A stretch of 64,000 bases of DNA from Caldilineaceae bacterium. Lineage in GTDB: Bacteria > Chloroflexota > Anaerolineae > Caldilineales > Caldilineaceae. This document shows, piece by piece, positions 42,378-50,453 of this stretch. Below the pieces are notes generated by a model. It was given only the letters and a program-made list of their open reading frames with translations, was not told where the DNA came from and ran no database searches. The translations under genes were made by a program, and so were the position numbers. Location of the stretch: positions 83,310 through 147,309 of the forward strand of contig JACKBA010000013.1 of the NCBI GenBank assembly GCA_020634815.1, given 5' to 3'. The stretch's first letter is position 1. The number at the start of each line of letters is the position of its first letter.

Positions 42378-42752
42378 ATGAACGCCCGCTTGCAGCATGT
42401 CGCCCTGCCCCGTCCGCCGGAGACGGAAGAGGCCGCGCTCGCCTTCTATGGCGGCCTGCTTGGCCTGCGCGAGATCACGCCGCCGCGCTCGCTGCAATCG
42501 CTGGGCGTGCTCTGGTTTGGCATCGGTGACGGCAGCGAACTGCACAGCTTCGTCGAGGGGCCGATGGGGCAGGATCACTCGGGCCGTCACTTCTGCCTGG
42601 CCGTCGAAGACGTGGAAGAGTTGCGCGATCGGCTGGAGGCGGCCGGCGTCACCGTCGTCGGCGACGTGCCCATTCCCGATCGGCCGCGCTACTTCATCCG
42701 CGACCCCTTCGGGAATCTCATCGAACTGACGACCATCGACACCGGCGCGTAG
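42378..42752 (+). CDS. VOC-family (glyoxalase/dioxygenase fold) protein
   Basis: 124 aa, one vicinal-oxygen-chelate domain: LQHVALPRPP near the N-terminus (a metal-ligand-type His), FYGGLLGL, HFCLAVEDVEELRDRLEAAG and RYFIRDPFGNLIELTT with the terminal Glu ligand. Metal positions are compatible with an enzyme. The substrate cannot be assigned. It follows the LysM gene by 17 nt on the same strand. Confidence 0.85.
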   Translation: MNARLQHVALPRPPETEEAALAFYGGLLGLREITPPRSLQSLGVLWFGIGDGSELHSFVEGPMGQDHSGRHFCLAVEDVEELRDRLEAAGVTVVGDVPIPDRPRYFIRDPFGNLIELTTIDTGA

Positions 42753-42793
42753 CCAAAACCGCCGGCCCTCCACCAACCCTTGTGAGGGATCCC

Positions 42794-44134
42794 ATGTCAT
42801 CCATCTCACCTGTCTTTATCGGACTGGATCTTGCCTGGAGCACGGCCAATCGCACCGGCGGCGCCGTCATCCAGGAGGGCGCGCTGCACGCCTGGACGGG
42901 CGTGCTCACCGACGACGCGTCCATCGAAGCCTTCATCGCCGCGCACGTGCCGGCGGACGCGCCGCTCGTCGTCGCCATCGATGCGCCGCTGCGCGTACCC
43001 AACGCCCAGGGCCGTCGCCGCGCCGACCACGAGGTGTCGCTGGCATGGGGGCGCTTCCAGGCCGGCGCCTATCCCGCCAATCGCACCTTGCTGGCCTACG
43101 ACGGCACGATCCGCGGCGAGGTGCTGGCAGCACGCCTTGCGCAGCGCTTCGGCTGCGTCGAAACCGCACCGATCCCGCAGCACGGGGCGGGCCGCTACGT
43201 GTGCGAGGTCTTTCCGCATCCGGCGCACGTGGCGCTCTTCGACCTGCCGCGCACGCTGAAATACAAGCGCAAGCCTGGCCGCACGCCGGCGTCCGTCGCC
43301 GCCGAGTTCGCTCGCTATCAGCAGGCGCTGGCTGGCCTGGCGGCCGCTGATCCACCGCTGGCCGGGCAGAAGGCGCTGGTCGCCGTCGATGCCGGCGCGC
43401 TGCGCGGCCGCGCCTTGCAGGAACTGGAGGAGACGCTCGACGCGGTGACCTGTGCCTATGTCGCCTGGTATGCCTGGCATCACGGCCCGGCCCGCCAGCG
43501 CGTCTACGGCAGCGTCGCCGAGGGACACATCCTCGTGCCCTGGCCGGAAGCGATGGCTGCACGCATGACCGCGCCCTCCGAAGAAAAACCTTCGCCGTCA
43601 AAGGAGAAATCGACCATGCCAGACTCCGACCGCACCGGCCTGCCGCCCGACACGCTCAATGCTCGCATCGGCGTGCTCACGCGTCGCGAAGTCGAGGCGC
43701 GCATCCTGGCGCCCATCATCGATGCCCTGGGCGACGCTTTCGGCCGCGAGGCCGTGATTGCCGTCGTGCGCGATGCCATCATCCGCATTGCCCAGGAGCA
43801 GGGCATGCAACTTACCGCCACCATGGGCGGCGACGACCTGCCGGCCTTTGCCGCATCGCTGCGTTTCTGGACGCAGGACAACGCGCTGGAACTGGAGGTG
43901 CTGGCGCAGGACGGCGATCGCTTCGACTTCAACGTCACCCGCTGCCGTTACGCCGAACTCTACCGCAGCCTGGGCATCCCCGAGTTGGGCGCGGTGCTGT
44001 CGTGCAATCGCGATTGGGCGCTGATCCAAGGCTTCAACCCCGACGTCGACCTCGAGCGCACGCAAACGCTCATGCAGGGCGCTGCATTCTGCGACTTTCG
44101 CTACCGCCGCAGCGAGCGCCCGGAGAACGCGTGA
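42794..44134 (+). CDS. DUF429 domain fused to an ATC-hydrolase-like domain
   Basis: 446 aa from ATG 42794 with GAGGG 5 nt upstream. Residues 1-260 are a DUF429 domain (FIGLDLAWSTANRTGGAVI, VVAIDAPLRVPN, VCEVFPHPAHVALF), an RNase H-like fold. A charged linker (SEEKPSPSKEKSTMPDSD) leads to residues about 285-440, resembling the L-2-amino-thiazoline-4-carboxylate hydrolase family (FNVTRCRYAELYRSLGIPEL, LSCNRDWALIQGFNPDVD). The linker contains AAGGAG 9 nt before an in-frame ATG (43616), so the second domain may also be made alone. Two once-separate genes appear to have merged by loss of a stop codon. The combined role is unknown. Confidence 0.82.
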   Translation: MSSISPVFIGLDLAWSTANRTGGAVIQEGALHAWTGVLTDDASIEAFIAAHVPADAPLVVAIDAPLRVPNAQGRRRADHEVSLAWGRFQAGAYPANRTLLAYDGTIRGEVLAARLAQRFGCVETAPIPQHGAGRYVCEVFPHPAHVALFDLPRTLKYKRKPGRTPASVAAEFARYQQALAGLAAADPPLAGQKALVAVDAGALRGRALQELEETLDAVTCAYVAWYAWHHGPARQRVYGSVAEGHILVPWPEAMAARMTAPSEEKPSPSKEKSTMPDSDRTGLPPDTLNARIGVLTRREVEARILAPIIDALGDAFGREAVIAVVRDAIIRIAQEQGMQLTATMGGDDLPAFAASLRFWTQDNALELEVLAQDGDRFDFNVTRCRYAELYRSLGIPELGAVLSCNRDWALIQGFNPDVDLERTQTLMQGAAFCDFRYRRSERPENA

Positions 44135-44754
44135 GCGCGGCCACACCGGCGCCGACCAGCTACAGCGTCCAGCTCGTTTTGCCCGACGCGATTACTCAAC
44201 CGCTCGATGAGTGGGCGACAGGGGCTGAGGGCGCCAGCATCCCCGCGGCCGGCTGGCACATTACGCTGCTGCCATCCTTCGTCTCCCGAACCGGCGAGGC
44301 GACGCTAACCGCGCTGCTTGCCGCGGTAGCAGCGCGACACATGCCCTATGCGGTGCGCCTGTCGCGGATCGAACTCGTCGCCGACCGGACGCGCAACGGC
44401 TATGCCGCCGTCTTTCTGGCCGAACGCGACGATGGGCAGAATCGACGGCTGCACACGCTGCAGGCTGACCTGGCGGAGAGCCTTGCGCCGCTCCGCACGG
44501 CGACCCAGCCGGGGCTGAACGGCGCTCCCTTCACGCCCCATGTGTCGCTGGCTCTGGCGGTTTCGGAGAAAGAGGGTGAGCGGCTGGCGAGTTTGGCACG
44601 GCGCGCCGGCCTGACCCTCGAATTCGAGGCCGACGCATTCTGGTTGTTTCGTCGGGTGGAACTGACGACGGGCGAGGTTGACCTGTCGCGGCGGCGCTTC
44701 GGCTTGGGCGACCCCGGCGAGGCGAACGAGTCACCTCACCGGGGGTACGGCTGA
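44131..44754 (+). CDS. 2H phosphoesterase (2'-5' RNA ligase-like)
   Basis: 207 aa. The GTG start overlaps the previous stop (GTGA). Two HxT/SL motifs of the 2H superfamily are present: GWHITLLPSF (about 42-51) and FTPHVSLALA (about 132-141). Such proteins hydrolyse or form 2',5' or cyclic phosphodiester bonds in RNA or nucleotides. Coupling to the fusion gene suggests a shared process, but the substrate is unknown. Confidence 0.82.
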   Translation: MSAATPAPTSYSVQLVLPDAITQPLDEWATGAEGASIPAAGWHITLLPSFVSRTGEATLTALLAAVAARHMPYAVRLSRIELVADRTRNGYAAVFLAERDDGQNRRLHTLQADLAESLAPLRTATQPGLNGAPFTPHVSLALAVSEKEGERLASLARRAGLTLEFEADAFWLFRRVELTTGEVDLSRRRFGLGDPGEANESPHRGYG

Positions 44755-44766
44755 CGGCGCGGACGG

Positions 44767-45345
44767 CTATGCGGCAACGCGCGTGCTGCACGCCTGCTGC
44801 ACGATGTCGGCAATCTGTTCCAGGTGATCGTCGTCGTGGCGCAAGCCCAGCACGAAGCGACGCACGCAATTGATCGGGCCGGCGCTGGGCCACGGGGTAT
44901 ACGAGTTATCCAGGTGTGGTTCCTCGGGCCACAGGTCGAGGCTGGCCAGGCGCATGCGGCGACTTTCTTCCAGCCGTGCGCGGCACTGGGCGATGGTCGT
45001 CACCGTCTCCCACGGCGTCTCGTAGCGCGAGCGTCCGTGATTCTCCACGCCGCGCGCCAGTTCGGCCGCCAGAAACGCCGACTCCTCGGCCGAAGCTGTC
45101 GTGTGGACGATGACGTGGCCAAGCGTCCAAGCCACGTTGGCGTCGGCCGTGTCGCTGGCGTAGGGGTCGTCGGCCGCAGGGTCGCTCGGCTGGAAGACGA
45201 CGTCGGCGTCGCCGCACTGGGCGATGAGCGCCTGCATGGTGTCGACCATCTCGTTGGTCAGCGCGCGCAGGTCGTCGCGGGTCAGTCCGGCGCACAGATC
45301 TACCATCGTCATCCGCTTTTCGCGTACGGCCTCAAAATCGAGCAT
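44767..45345 (-). CDS. DinB-like four-helix-bundle protein
   Basis: 192 aa from ATG 45345 with AAAGGA 6 nt upstream. Family features are WTLGHVIVHTTASAEESAFL and LRHDDDHLEQI; their His residues (GHV.H and DDDH) correspond to the DinB/YfiT metal-binding triad. The fold is a metal-binding helical bundle, often a thiol-dependent transferase. No substrate can be named. It is convergent with the 2H gene. Confidence 0.75.
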   Translation of the reverse strand: MLDFEAVREKRMTMVDLCAGLTRDDLRALTNEMVDTMQALIAQCGDADVVFQPSDPAADDPYASDTADANVAWTLGHVIVHTTASAEESAFLAAELARGVENHGRSRYETPWETVTTIAQCRARLEESRRMRLASLDLWPEEPHLDNSYTPWPSAGPINCVRRFVLGLRHDDDHLEQIADIVQQACSTRVAA

Positions 45346-45382
45346 GAGAAATCCTTTCAGTATTGATTCGTTTTTGTATCGC

Positions 45383-46468
45383 CTACTCGTCGATAGCCGG
45401 GCCTTGCGCTACGGCAATCAACGAATCCGCCGTACCATAATAAAGTAGCCAGCGCCCGCCAAACGGCACGATTCCTTCCACAAAAACGACGTGATTCACT
45501 TGCCCGGCAATCTCGTACGGGCGATCTGCCGTGAGCAGCGGCCTGTCGCAGCGCCAGATCAGCGCGGTGGGGTCTGCCGGGTCGAAGATGGCCTGACCGG
45601 GACTGTAGGCGCGCGGCGGCAGCGCCGGGTCGCCGGACGCCGCCGCGTTGGCACTGTTATAAATGAGCACGATGCCGCGTTCGGTCAGGATCGCCGGCGG
45701 CCCCGGCTCGACCAGCGCGCTGTCGAAACGGCCGGCGCGCGGGCGCAGCACGGCCAGCGGAACGGACGGCGCACCTTCCGTTTCGATGGCGTAGCTCGCT
45801 CCGCTGACGACGATACGGTGCTCCATGGGCAGCGTGGTCAGCAATGGCGTCCACGCAATGAGATCGTCCGACGTCGCCACGTATAGGTTGGACTCGCCGA
45901 AGTACATCCAGTAGCGGCCATTGATGCGCGCCGCCACCAGGCGGTCACCCATGCGGCGGCAGACGATGGCGCCCGACTTGGACCACCAGCGCGCGCCGGT
46001 CTCGCCAAAGGCCGGGCCGTGCTTGCGCCAGTGCACGAGATCGTCGGAAGTGGCCACGCAAAGCCGCGCCACGCTGCCGTCGAACGCCGTGTAGGTGAGT
46101 ACGTAGCCGCCCTCCGCCCGCTCGACAACGCGCGGGTCCTCGCAGCCGCCCTCCCACTCGATGGCCTGCTGCGCGTCGTGGTCGGGATAGAGCACGGGCG
46201 CCGCACGCCGCGTGAAATGCAGCCCGTCGTCGCTTGTTGCCAGGCCAATGCGCGAGGTGCCCAGGAAACGACCGACGGTGTCCTCGGCGCGGTAGAGCAG
46301 GCACACCTTCCCGTCCCGCACCACGGCGGCCGGATTGAAGACATCCTTGGCTTCCCACGCCACCGGCCCTGCCAACGGGCAGTCGAAGATCGTCTCCGCC
46401 TGCGGGCCAAGACAGGGATTGGCTGCATCTACTTTCTCAAACGGCCCCAGCGGCCAATACGCTTGCAT
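45383..46468 (-). CDS. GH130 glycoside phosphorylase/hydrolase family protein (first)
   Basis: 361 aa from ATG 46468 with AAGGAG 6 nt upstream. Five-bladed beta-propeller repeats show the GH130 blade motifs: NPAAVVRDGKVCLLYRAED, IGLATSDDGLHFTRR, GGCEDPRVV (the catalytic Asp region), YVLTYTAFDG, and VVFVEGIVPFGGRWLLYYGT near the end. GH130 enzymes phosphorolyse or hydrolyse beta-mannosides in the cytoplasm. Which reaction applies depends on phosphate-binding residues that cannot be assigned by eye. A second GH130 lies at 57097. Confidence 0.85.
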   Translation of the reverse strand: MQAYWPLGPFEKVDAANPCLGPQAETIFDCPLAGPVAWEAKDVFNPAAVVRDGKVCLLYRAEDTVGRFLGTSRIGLATSDDGLHFTRRAAPVLYPDHDAQQAIEWEGGCEDPRVVERAEGGYVLTYTAFDGSVARLCVATSDDLVHWRKHGPAFGETGARWWSKSGAIVCRRMGDRLVAARINGRYWMYFGESNLYVATSDDLIAWTPLLTTLPMEHRIVVSGASYAIETEGAPSVPLAVLRPRAGRFDSALVEPGPPAILTERGIVLIYNSANAAASGDPALPPRAYSPGQAIFDPADPTALIWRCDRPLLTADRPYEIAGQVNHVVFVEGIVPFGGRWLLYYGTADSLIAVAQGPAIDE

Positions 46469-46503
46469 CGCGCGCTCCTTGTTTGTGACCTTTGCAGATT
46501 TTC

Positions 46504-46512
46504 ATTGTAACA
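46504..46512 (-). promoter_or_regulatory. Extended -10 promoter of the GH130 gene
   Basis: TGT-TACAAT on the minus strand; the start near 46497 leaves a leader of about 30 nt with an AAGGAG RBS before ATG 46468. Confidence 0.45.
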
Positions 46513-46552
46513 GACCGATGGCGTCGATGGCGGCGGGCGGGTACAATAAAGG

Positions 46553-46738
46553 GAAAATCGTAATGCGTGATGCGTGTTGCGTGATGCGTCACGAGTCAAA
46601 CGTCAAACGTCACGAGTCATTCGTTACTTCTGATGTTTCCCGTTCCACGCATCACGAGTCACGCATCACGAGTTACGCATCGCGTTTGACGTTTCACGCA
46701 TTACGCATTACGCATCACGTTTGACGTTTCACGCATCT
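46553..46738. repeat. Low-complexity repeat of CGTCACGAGTCA / TGCGTGATGCG words (family G)
   Basis: Short words (ATGCGTGATGCG, CACGAGTCAAACGTCAAACG, CACGCATCACGAG, TTTGACGTTTCACGC) recur in both orientations without a fixed unit length. The second half is roughly complementary to the first, so a long imperfect stem is possible. It occupies the gap between the GH130 and peptidase genes. Confidence 0.7.
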
Positions 46739-46759
46739 ACCCAAAGGCAACCCATTCCC

Positions 46760-48046
46760 ATGACCACCCACACCATTCCCGGCCTCGCCCTGACCGACCA
46801 TACGTTCATCATTCCGCTCGACCACGACCGGCCCGGTGGCGAACAGATTCAGGTTTTTGCGCGCGCGGTGCGCGCCATCGCTGCACGCGACGAGGAGCGC
46901 CCCTGGCTCGTCTTCTTCCAGGGCGGGCCTGGCTCCCCCTCGCCGCGGCCGCTGGAGTTGGGCGGCTGGATCAAACGCGCGGTGGAGGAGTATAACGTAC
47001 TGCTGCTCGACCAGCGCGGCACGGGACGCAGCACGCCGCTCACCTTCCAGACGCTGGCGCGCCTGCCCAGCGCGCAGGCCCAGGCCGACTACCTCAAGCA
47101 CTTTCGCGCCGACGCCATCGTGCAGGACGCCGAATGGATCCGCCGCGCGCTACTGGGCGAGGGGCGGCGCTGGAGCGTGCTGGGGCAAAGCTACGGCGGC
47201 TTCTGCATCACGACCTATCTCTCCCAGGCGCCGCACGCCCTCGACGCCGCTCTGATTACCGGCGGGCTGCCGCCGCTAGTCGACGATCCCGACGCCGTCT
47301 ACCGCGCCACCTACCGGCATGTGTTGGCCAAGAACCGCCTCTACTTCGAGCGCTATTCCGGCGACGCCGCGCAGGCCCACGCCATCGCCACGCACCTGGC
47401 CGAGCATGACGTGCGTCTGCCCACGGGCGACCGCCTGACCCCGCGCCGCTTCCAGCAGCTCGGCCTGGACTTTGGCGCCAGCGACGGTTTCGAGCGCATC
47501 CACTACTTGCTGGAGGAAGCCTTTGTCGACGGTGCGTCCGGCCGCGAACTGAGCTACACCTTTCTGCGCGGCGTGGAGAATGCGCAACACTACGACACCA
47601 ACCCCATCTTCGCCATCCTGCACGAGGCGATCTACTGCCAGGGCAAAGCTTCGCGCTGGTCGGCGGAACGCGTGCGCGGTGAGTTCCCGGCATTCGCCTT
47701 CGCTGCGGATGCCCCGTTCCTCTTCACCGGCGAGATGATCTACCCGTGGATGTTCGAAGAATACGCTGCGCTGCGTCCGCTGCAAGAGGCGGCGGAGATC
47801 CTGGCGGCGTACGATGGTTGGCCGGCCCTCTACGACCCGGCGGTGTTGCAGGCGAACACGGTGCCAGGCGCAGCGACCATCTACTACAACGACATGTACG
47901 TCGACCGCACCTTCGCCGAGCAGACCGCGGCGACGATCTGCGGCATGAAGACGTGGATCACCAACGAGTACGAGCACAACGCCCTGCGCGCCGACGGCGA
48001 GCGCGTCCTGGGGCGCCTGTTACAGATGGTGCGCGGAGAAGTGTGA
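46760..48046 (+). CDS. Proline iminopeptidase-like S33 peptidase (alpha/beta hydrolase)
   Basis: 428 aa from ATG 46760 (MTTHTIPGLALTDHTF). S33 features: LVFFQGGPGSPSPRPLEL (oxyanion HGGPG-type loop, here QGGPG), LLLDQRGTGRST, nucleophile elbow WSVLGQSYGGFC with the catalytic Ser, and a late EHNALRADG carrying the probable His. These enzymes release N-terminal proline or small peptides in the cytoplasm. The length is typical of the larger prolyl aminopeptidases. Confidence 0.88.
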   Translation: MTTHTIPGLALTDHTFIIPLDHDRPGGEQIQVFARAVRAIAARDEERPWLVFFQGGPGSPSPRPLELGGWIKRAVEEYNVLLLDQRGTGRSTPLTFQTLARLPSAQAQADYLKHFRADAIVQDAEWIRRALLGEGRRWSVLGQSYGGFCITTYLSQAPHALDAALITGGLPPLVDDPDAVYRATYRHVLAKNRLYFERYSGDAAQAHAIATHLAEHDVRLPTGDRLTPRRFQQLGLDFGASDGFERIHYLLEEAFVDGASGRELSYTFLRGVENAQHYDTNPIFAILHEAIYCQGKASRWSAERVRGEFPAFAFAADAPFLFTGEMIYPWMFEEYAALRPLQEAAEILAAYDGWPALYDPAVLQANTVPGAATIYYNDMYVDRTFAEQTAATICGMKTWITNEYEHNALRADGERVLGRLLQMVRGEV

Positions 48047-48055
48047 GATACTGTT

Positions 48056-48152
48056 GAAACGCAGCCACAAAGCCGCAAAGCTCACGAAGGGGCACAAAGG
48101 TACATCCGGAGGCGTTTCTTCGCCTACCTGCTTTGTGCCCTCTGTGCCGTTG
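48056..48152. repeat. Dispersed CACAAAG/CTTTGTG inverted repeat (family D)
   Basis: CAGCCACAAAGCCGCAAAGC, then ACGAAGGGGCACAAAGG; the right arm is CTTTGTGCCCTCTGTGCCGT followed by TGTGG. A complete copy with both arms, between the peptidase and reductase genes. Confidence 0.65.
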
Positions 48153-48226
48153 TGGTGAGTATTGCCAACTGCTTCATCATTCAGCGCGGCGTTACTTTGC
48201 CGCACCAGACGTAGAGGAGGAACCAC

Positions 48227-49159
48227 GTGAATTATCGTTCTTTGGGCCGTTCGGGCCTGCAAGTGTCGGTCATCGGCCTGGGCACCAACCAGTTTGGCGG
48301 CAAGGTCGACCAGGCGGGCGTCAACGAGATTATCGACGGCGCGCTCGACCTGGGCATCAACTTCATTGACACGGCCGACGTCTACCAGCAGGGGCGCTCG
48401 GAGACGGCGCTGGGCGTGGCGCTCAAGGGCAAGTGGGAGAGGGTCGTGCTGGCGACCAAGGCCTTCTTCCCCACCGGCGACGGCCCCAATGACAAGGGCG
48501 TCTCGCGCTATCATCTGGTCAATGCGGTCGAGGCGAGTCTGCGCCGTTTGCAGAGCGACCACATCGACCTCTACCAGATGCACCGCTGGGATGACGCCAC
48601 GCCCATCGAAGAGACGCTGCGTGCGCTGGACGACCTGGTGCGCAGCGGCAAGGTGCGCTACGTGGGTGCGTCCAATTACATGGCGTGGCAACTGGCGCGC
48701 GCCAACCTGCTGGCCGAGTTCAACCACTGGACGCCCTTCGTCAGCATCCAGAACCACTACCACATGTTCGAGCGTGAGCAGGAAAGCGAGATGATCCCCT
48801 TCTGCAACGCACACAACATCGGCATCCTGCCCTTCTTCCCGCTGGCGGGCGGCTTTCTCACCGGCAAGTACAAGCGCGGCGAGGGCGCACCGGCCGGCTC
48901 GCGCGGCGAGTCCAGCCCGTACGTGCAGGCCTACATGACCGACGCCAACTTCGACAAGCTGGAGGCGCTGGAAGCGTGGAGCGCAGCGCGCAGCCGCACG
49001 TTGGGCGAACTGGCCCACGCCTGGCTCCTCGCCCAGCCGCAGGTCAGCTCGGTCATCTCCGGCGCGACGAAGCTGGCGCATGTGCAGAGCAACGTCACGG
49101 GCGCCAACTGGGCACTCACCGCCGAGGAACTGGCCGAGGTCAACGCCATCCTCGGCTAA
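48227..49159 (+). CDS. Aldo/keto reductase
   Basis: 310 aa; GTG start with AGGAGG 6 nt upstream. AKR fold: MNYRSLGRSGLQVSVIGLGT, INFIDTADVYQQGRSE (catalytic Asp and Tyr), KAFF (Lys) and LYQMHRWDDATP (His). The C-terminal cofactor region WLLAQPQVSSVISGATKLAH fits NADP-dependent members. It reduces aldehydes, ketones or sugar carbonyls in the cytoplasm. The substrate is undetermined. Confidence 0.92.
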   Translation: MNYRSLGRSGLQVSVIGLGTNQFGGKVDQAGVNEIIDGALDLGINFIDTADVYQQGRSETALGVALKGKWERVVLATKAFFPTGDGPNDKGVSRYHLVNAVEASLRRLQSDHIDLYQMHRWDDATPIEETLRALDDLVRSGKVRYVGASNYMAWQLARANLLAEFNHWTPFVSIQNHYHMFEREQESEMIPFCNAHNIGILPFFPLAGGFLTGKYKRGEGAPAGSRGESSPYVQAYMTDANFDKLEALEAWSAARSRTLGELAHAWLLAQPQVSSVISGATKLAHVQSNVTGANWALTAEELAEVNAILG

Positions 49160-49164
49160 ACGCG

Positions 49165-49256
49165 TCACCACATAGACCCAAAGCGCACGAAGGGGCACGA
49201 AGAACCCGTGAGATTCTTCGTGCCCCTTTGCGTTCTTCGCGGCCTGGTGGCTTGGT
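49165..49256. repeat. Dispersed CACGAAG/CTTCGTG inverted repeat (family D)
   Basis: CAAAGCGCACGAAGGGGCAC and GATTCTTCGTGCCCCTTTGC pair; located in the convergent gap between the reductase and kinase genes, where it might serve as a bidirectional terminator. Confidence 0.65.
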
Positions 49257-49279
49257 AGTGACGCGTTCCAAACCGCGTT

Positions 49280-50308
49280 CTACAAGTGCAGAAGCAGTTC
49301 GGCCGTAATAGCAGCCACAGTCGCAATGCCCGACACGGCCAGCAATAGCGACCGCCAGTTCATCCCGTGACTGGCGGTCGCCGCGACGGGCGTCCGAAGC
49401 GGCGCAGGCTGATCGACGCGCCGTGCCGGCTTGGACGGCAGCGGTGTCGGAACGGCCGTGGCCTGATTGCACAGAACCTGCTGGGCAGCGTGGATCGCCT
49501 GGGCAAGCAGCGCCGCGCTCTGGATGCGTGCGGCCGGATCCTTGGCCAGCAGGCTGAGCAGCAACTCCTCTACGACCACGGGCAGGTCGGGGTTGATCGA
49601 GCGCGGGGACGGCAGCGGATCATTGGTCTGCTTCATCAGCATGCTGTAGGGCGTGTTGGCGGTGTAGGGCGGCTTGCCCGTGACCATCTCATAGAGCACA
49701 ACGCCCAGGCTGTAGAGATCGGAGCGCTCGTCGCACGCCTCGCCGCGCACGGCCTCCGGGCTCATGTAGGTCGGCGTGCCCACCATCGCGCCCGTTACGG
49801 TGAGGCTGTGGGCCGCGTCGTCGCGCAGGCTGGCCAGCCCGAAGTCGGTCAGCACCACCTGCTGAAAGCTGTCGTCGGCAAAGAGGATGTTGGAGGGCTT
49901 GATGTCGCGATGGATGACGCCCTGGGCGTGGGCCGACTGCAAGGCGTCGACCAGTTGCGCGCCGAGGCGCAGCGCGGCTTCGGCCGGCATGCGCCCGCGC
50001 GCCTTTAGATAGTCGCCCAGCGTGCCGCCCTGCAGGAAGTCCATCACCATGAAGTAGTTGTCATCCTCGACGCCGATGTCGATGACGCGCACGATGTGTG
50101 GATGTTGCAGGCGCCCCGCCGCACGCGCCTCGCGTTGGAAGCGCGCAACGATATCCTGATTATCGACCAGGTGTCCGTGCAACACTTTGAGCACCACGGT
50201 GCGCTCGATGCCCGGCTGGAAGGCCTTGTAGACCTCGGCCATACCGCCCTGTGCCATGCGCTCGACCAGCTCATATTTCCCCAAGTTCTGTCCATCCAGC
50301 TTGCCCAT
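49280..50308 (-). CDS. Serine/threonine protein kinase with C-terminal membrane anchor
   Basis: 342 aa. Complete Hanks-type kinase domain: glycine loop MAQGGMAEVYKAF, VVLKVLHGHL (ATP-site Lys), catalytic loop VIHRDIKPSNILF, VLTDFGLASL (DFG), GTPTYMSPEAVRG and YSLGVVLYEMVTGKPPY. A Pro-rich linker and a terminal hydrophobic helix (LLLAVSGIATVAAITAELLL) anchor it with no extracellular sensor domain after it. It phosphorylates cytoplasmic targets that cannot be named. A family A REP-like element lies just upstream. Confidence 0.93.
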   Translation of the reverse strand: MGKLDGQNLGKYELVERMAQGGMAEVYKAFQPGIERTVVLKVLHGHLVDNQDIVARFQREARAAGRLQHPHIVRVIDIGVEDDNYFMVMDFLQGGTLGDYLKARGRMPAEAALRLGAQLVDALQSAHAQGVIHRDIKPSNILFADDSFQQVVLTDFGLASLRDDAAHSLTVTGAMVGTPTYMSPEAVRGEACDERSDLYSLGVVLYEMVTGKPPYTANTPYSMLMKQTNDPLPSPRSINPDLPVVVEELLLSLLAKDPAARIQSAALLAQAIHAAQQVLCNQATAVPTPLPSKPARRVDQPAPLRTPVAATASHGMNWRSLLLAVSGIATVAAITAELLLHL

Positions 50309-50344
50309 CTTCTTCCCCTTCCGTATTTCCGTAGTTCACGATTT

Positions 50345-50398
50345 GTAGTAACGGCTTCAGCCGTTGAGTTCCGCCTGAACGGCTAAAGCCGTCACTAC
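50345..50398. repeat. REP-like inverted repeat, family A (copy 3)
   Basis: The left arm GTAGTAACGGCTTCAGCCGT plus T pairs with a right arm ending CCGTCACTAC, with two mismatches, around a 12-nt loop. Ends are GTAG and CTAC. CACGATT before the element and CGTG after it match the flanks of the copy near 28944. Confidence 0.8.
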
Positions 50399-50453
50399 GG
50401 CGTGTCGTGAACTAGCGTAGTTCAATTCCGTCGTTCTACACGCGCCGCGCAGC

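Noticed and set aside
46553..46738. Possible CRISPR array
   Set aside because: Units vary in length and sequence, occur in both orientations, and there are no unique spacers of constant size. No cas gene is nearby.
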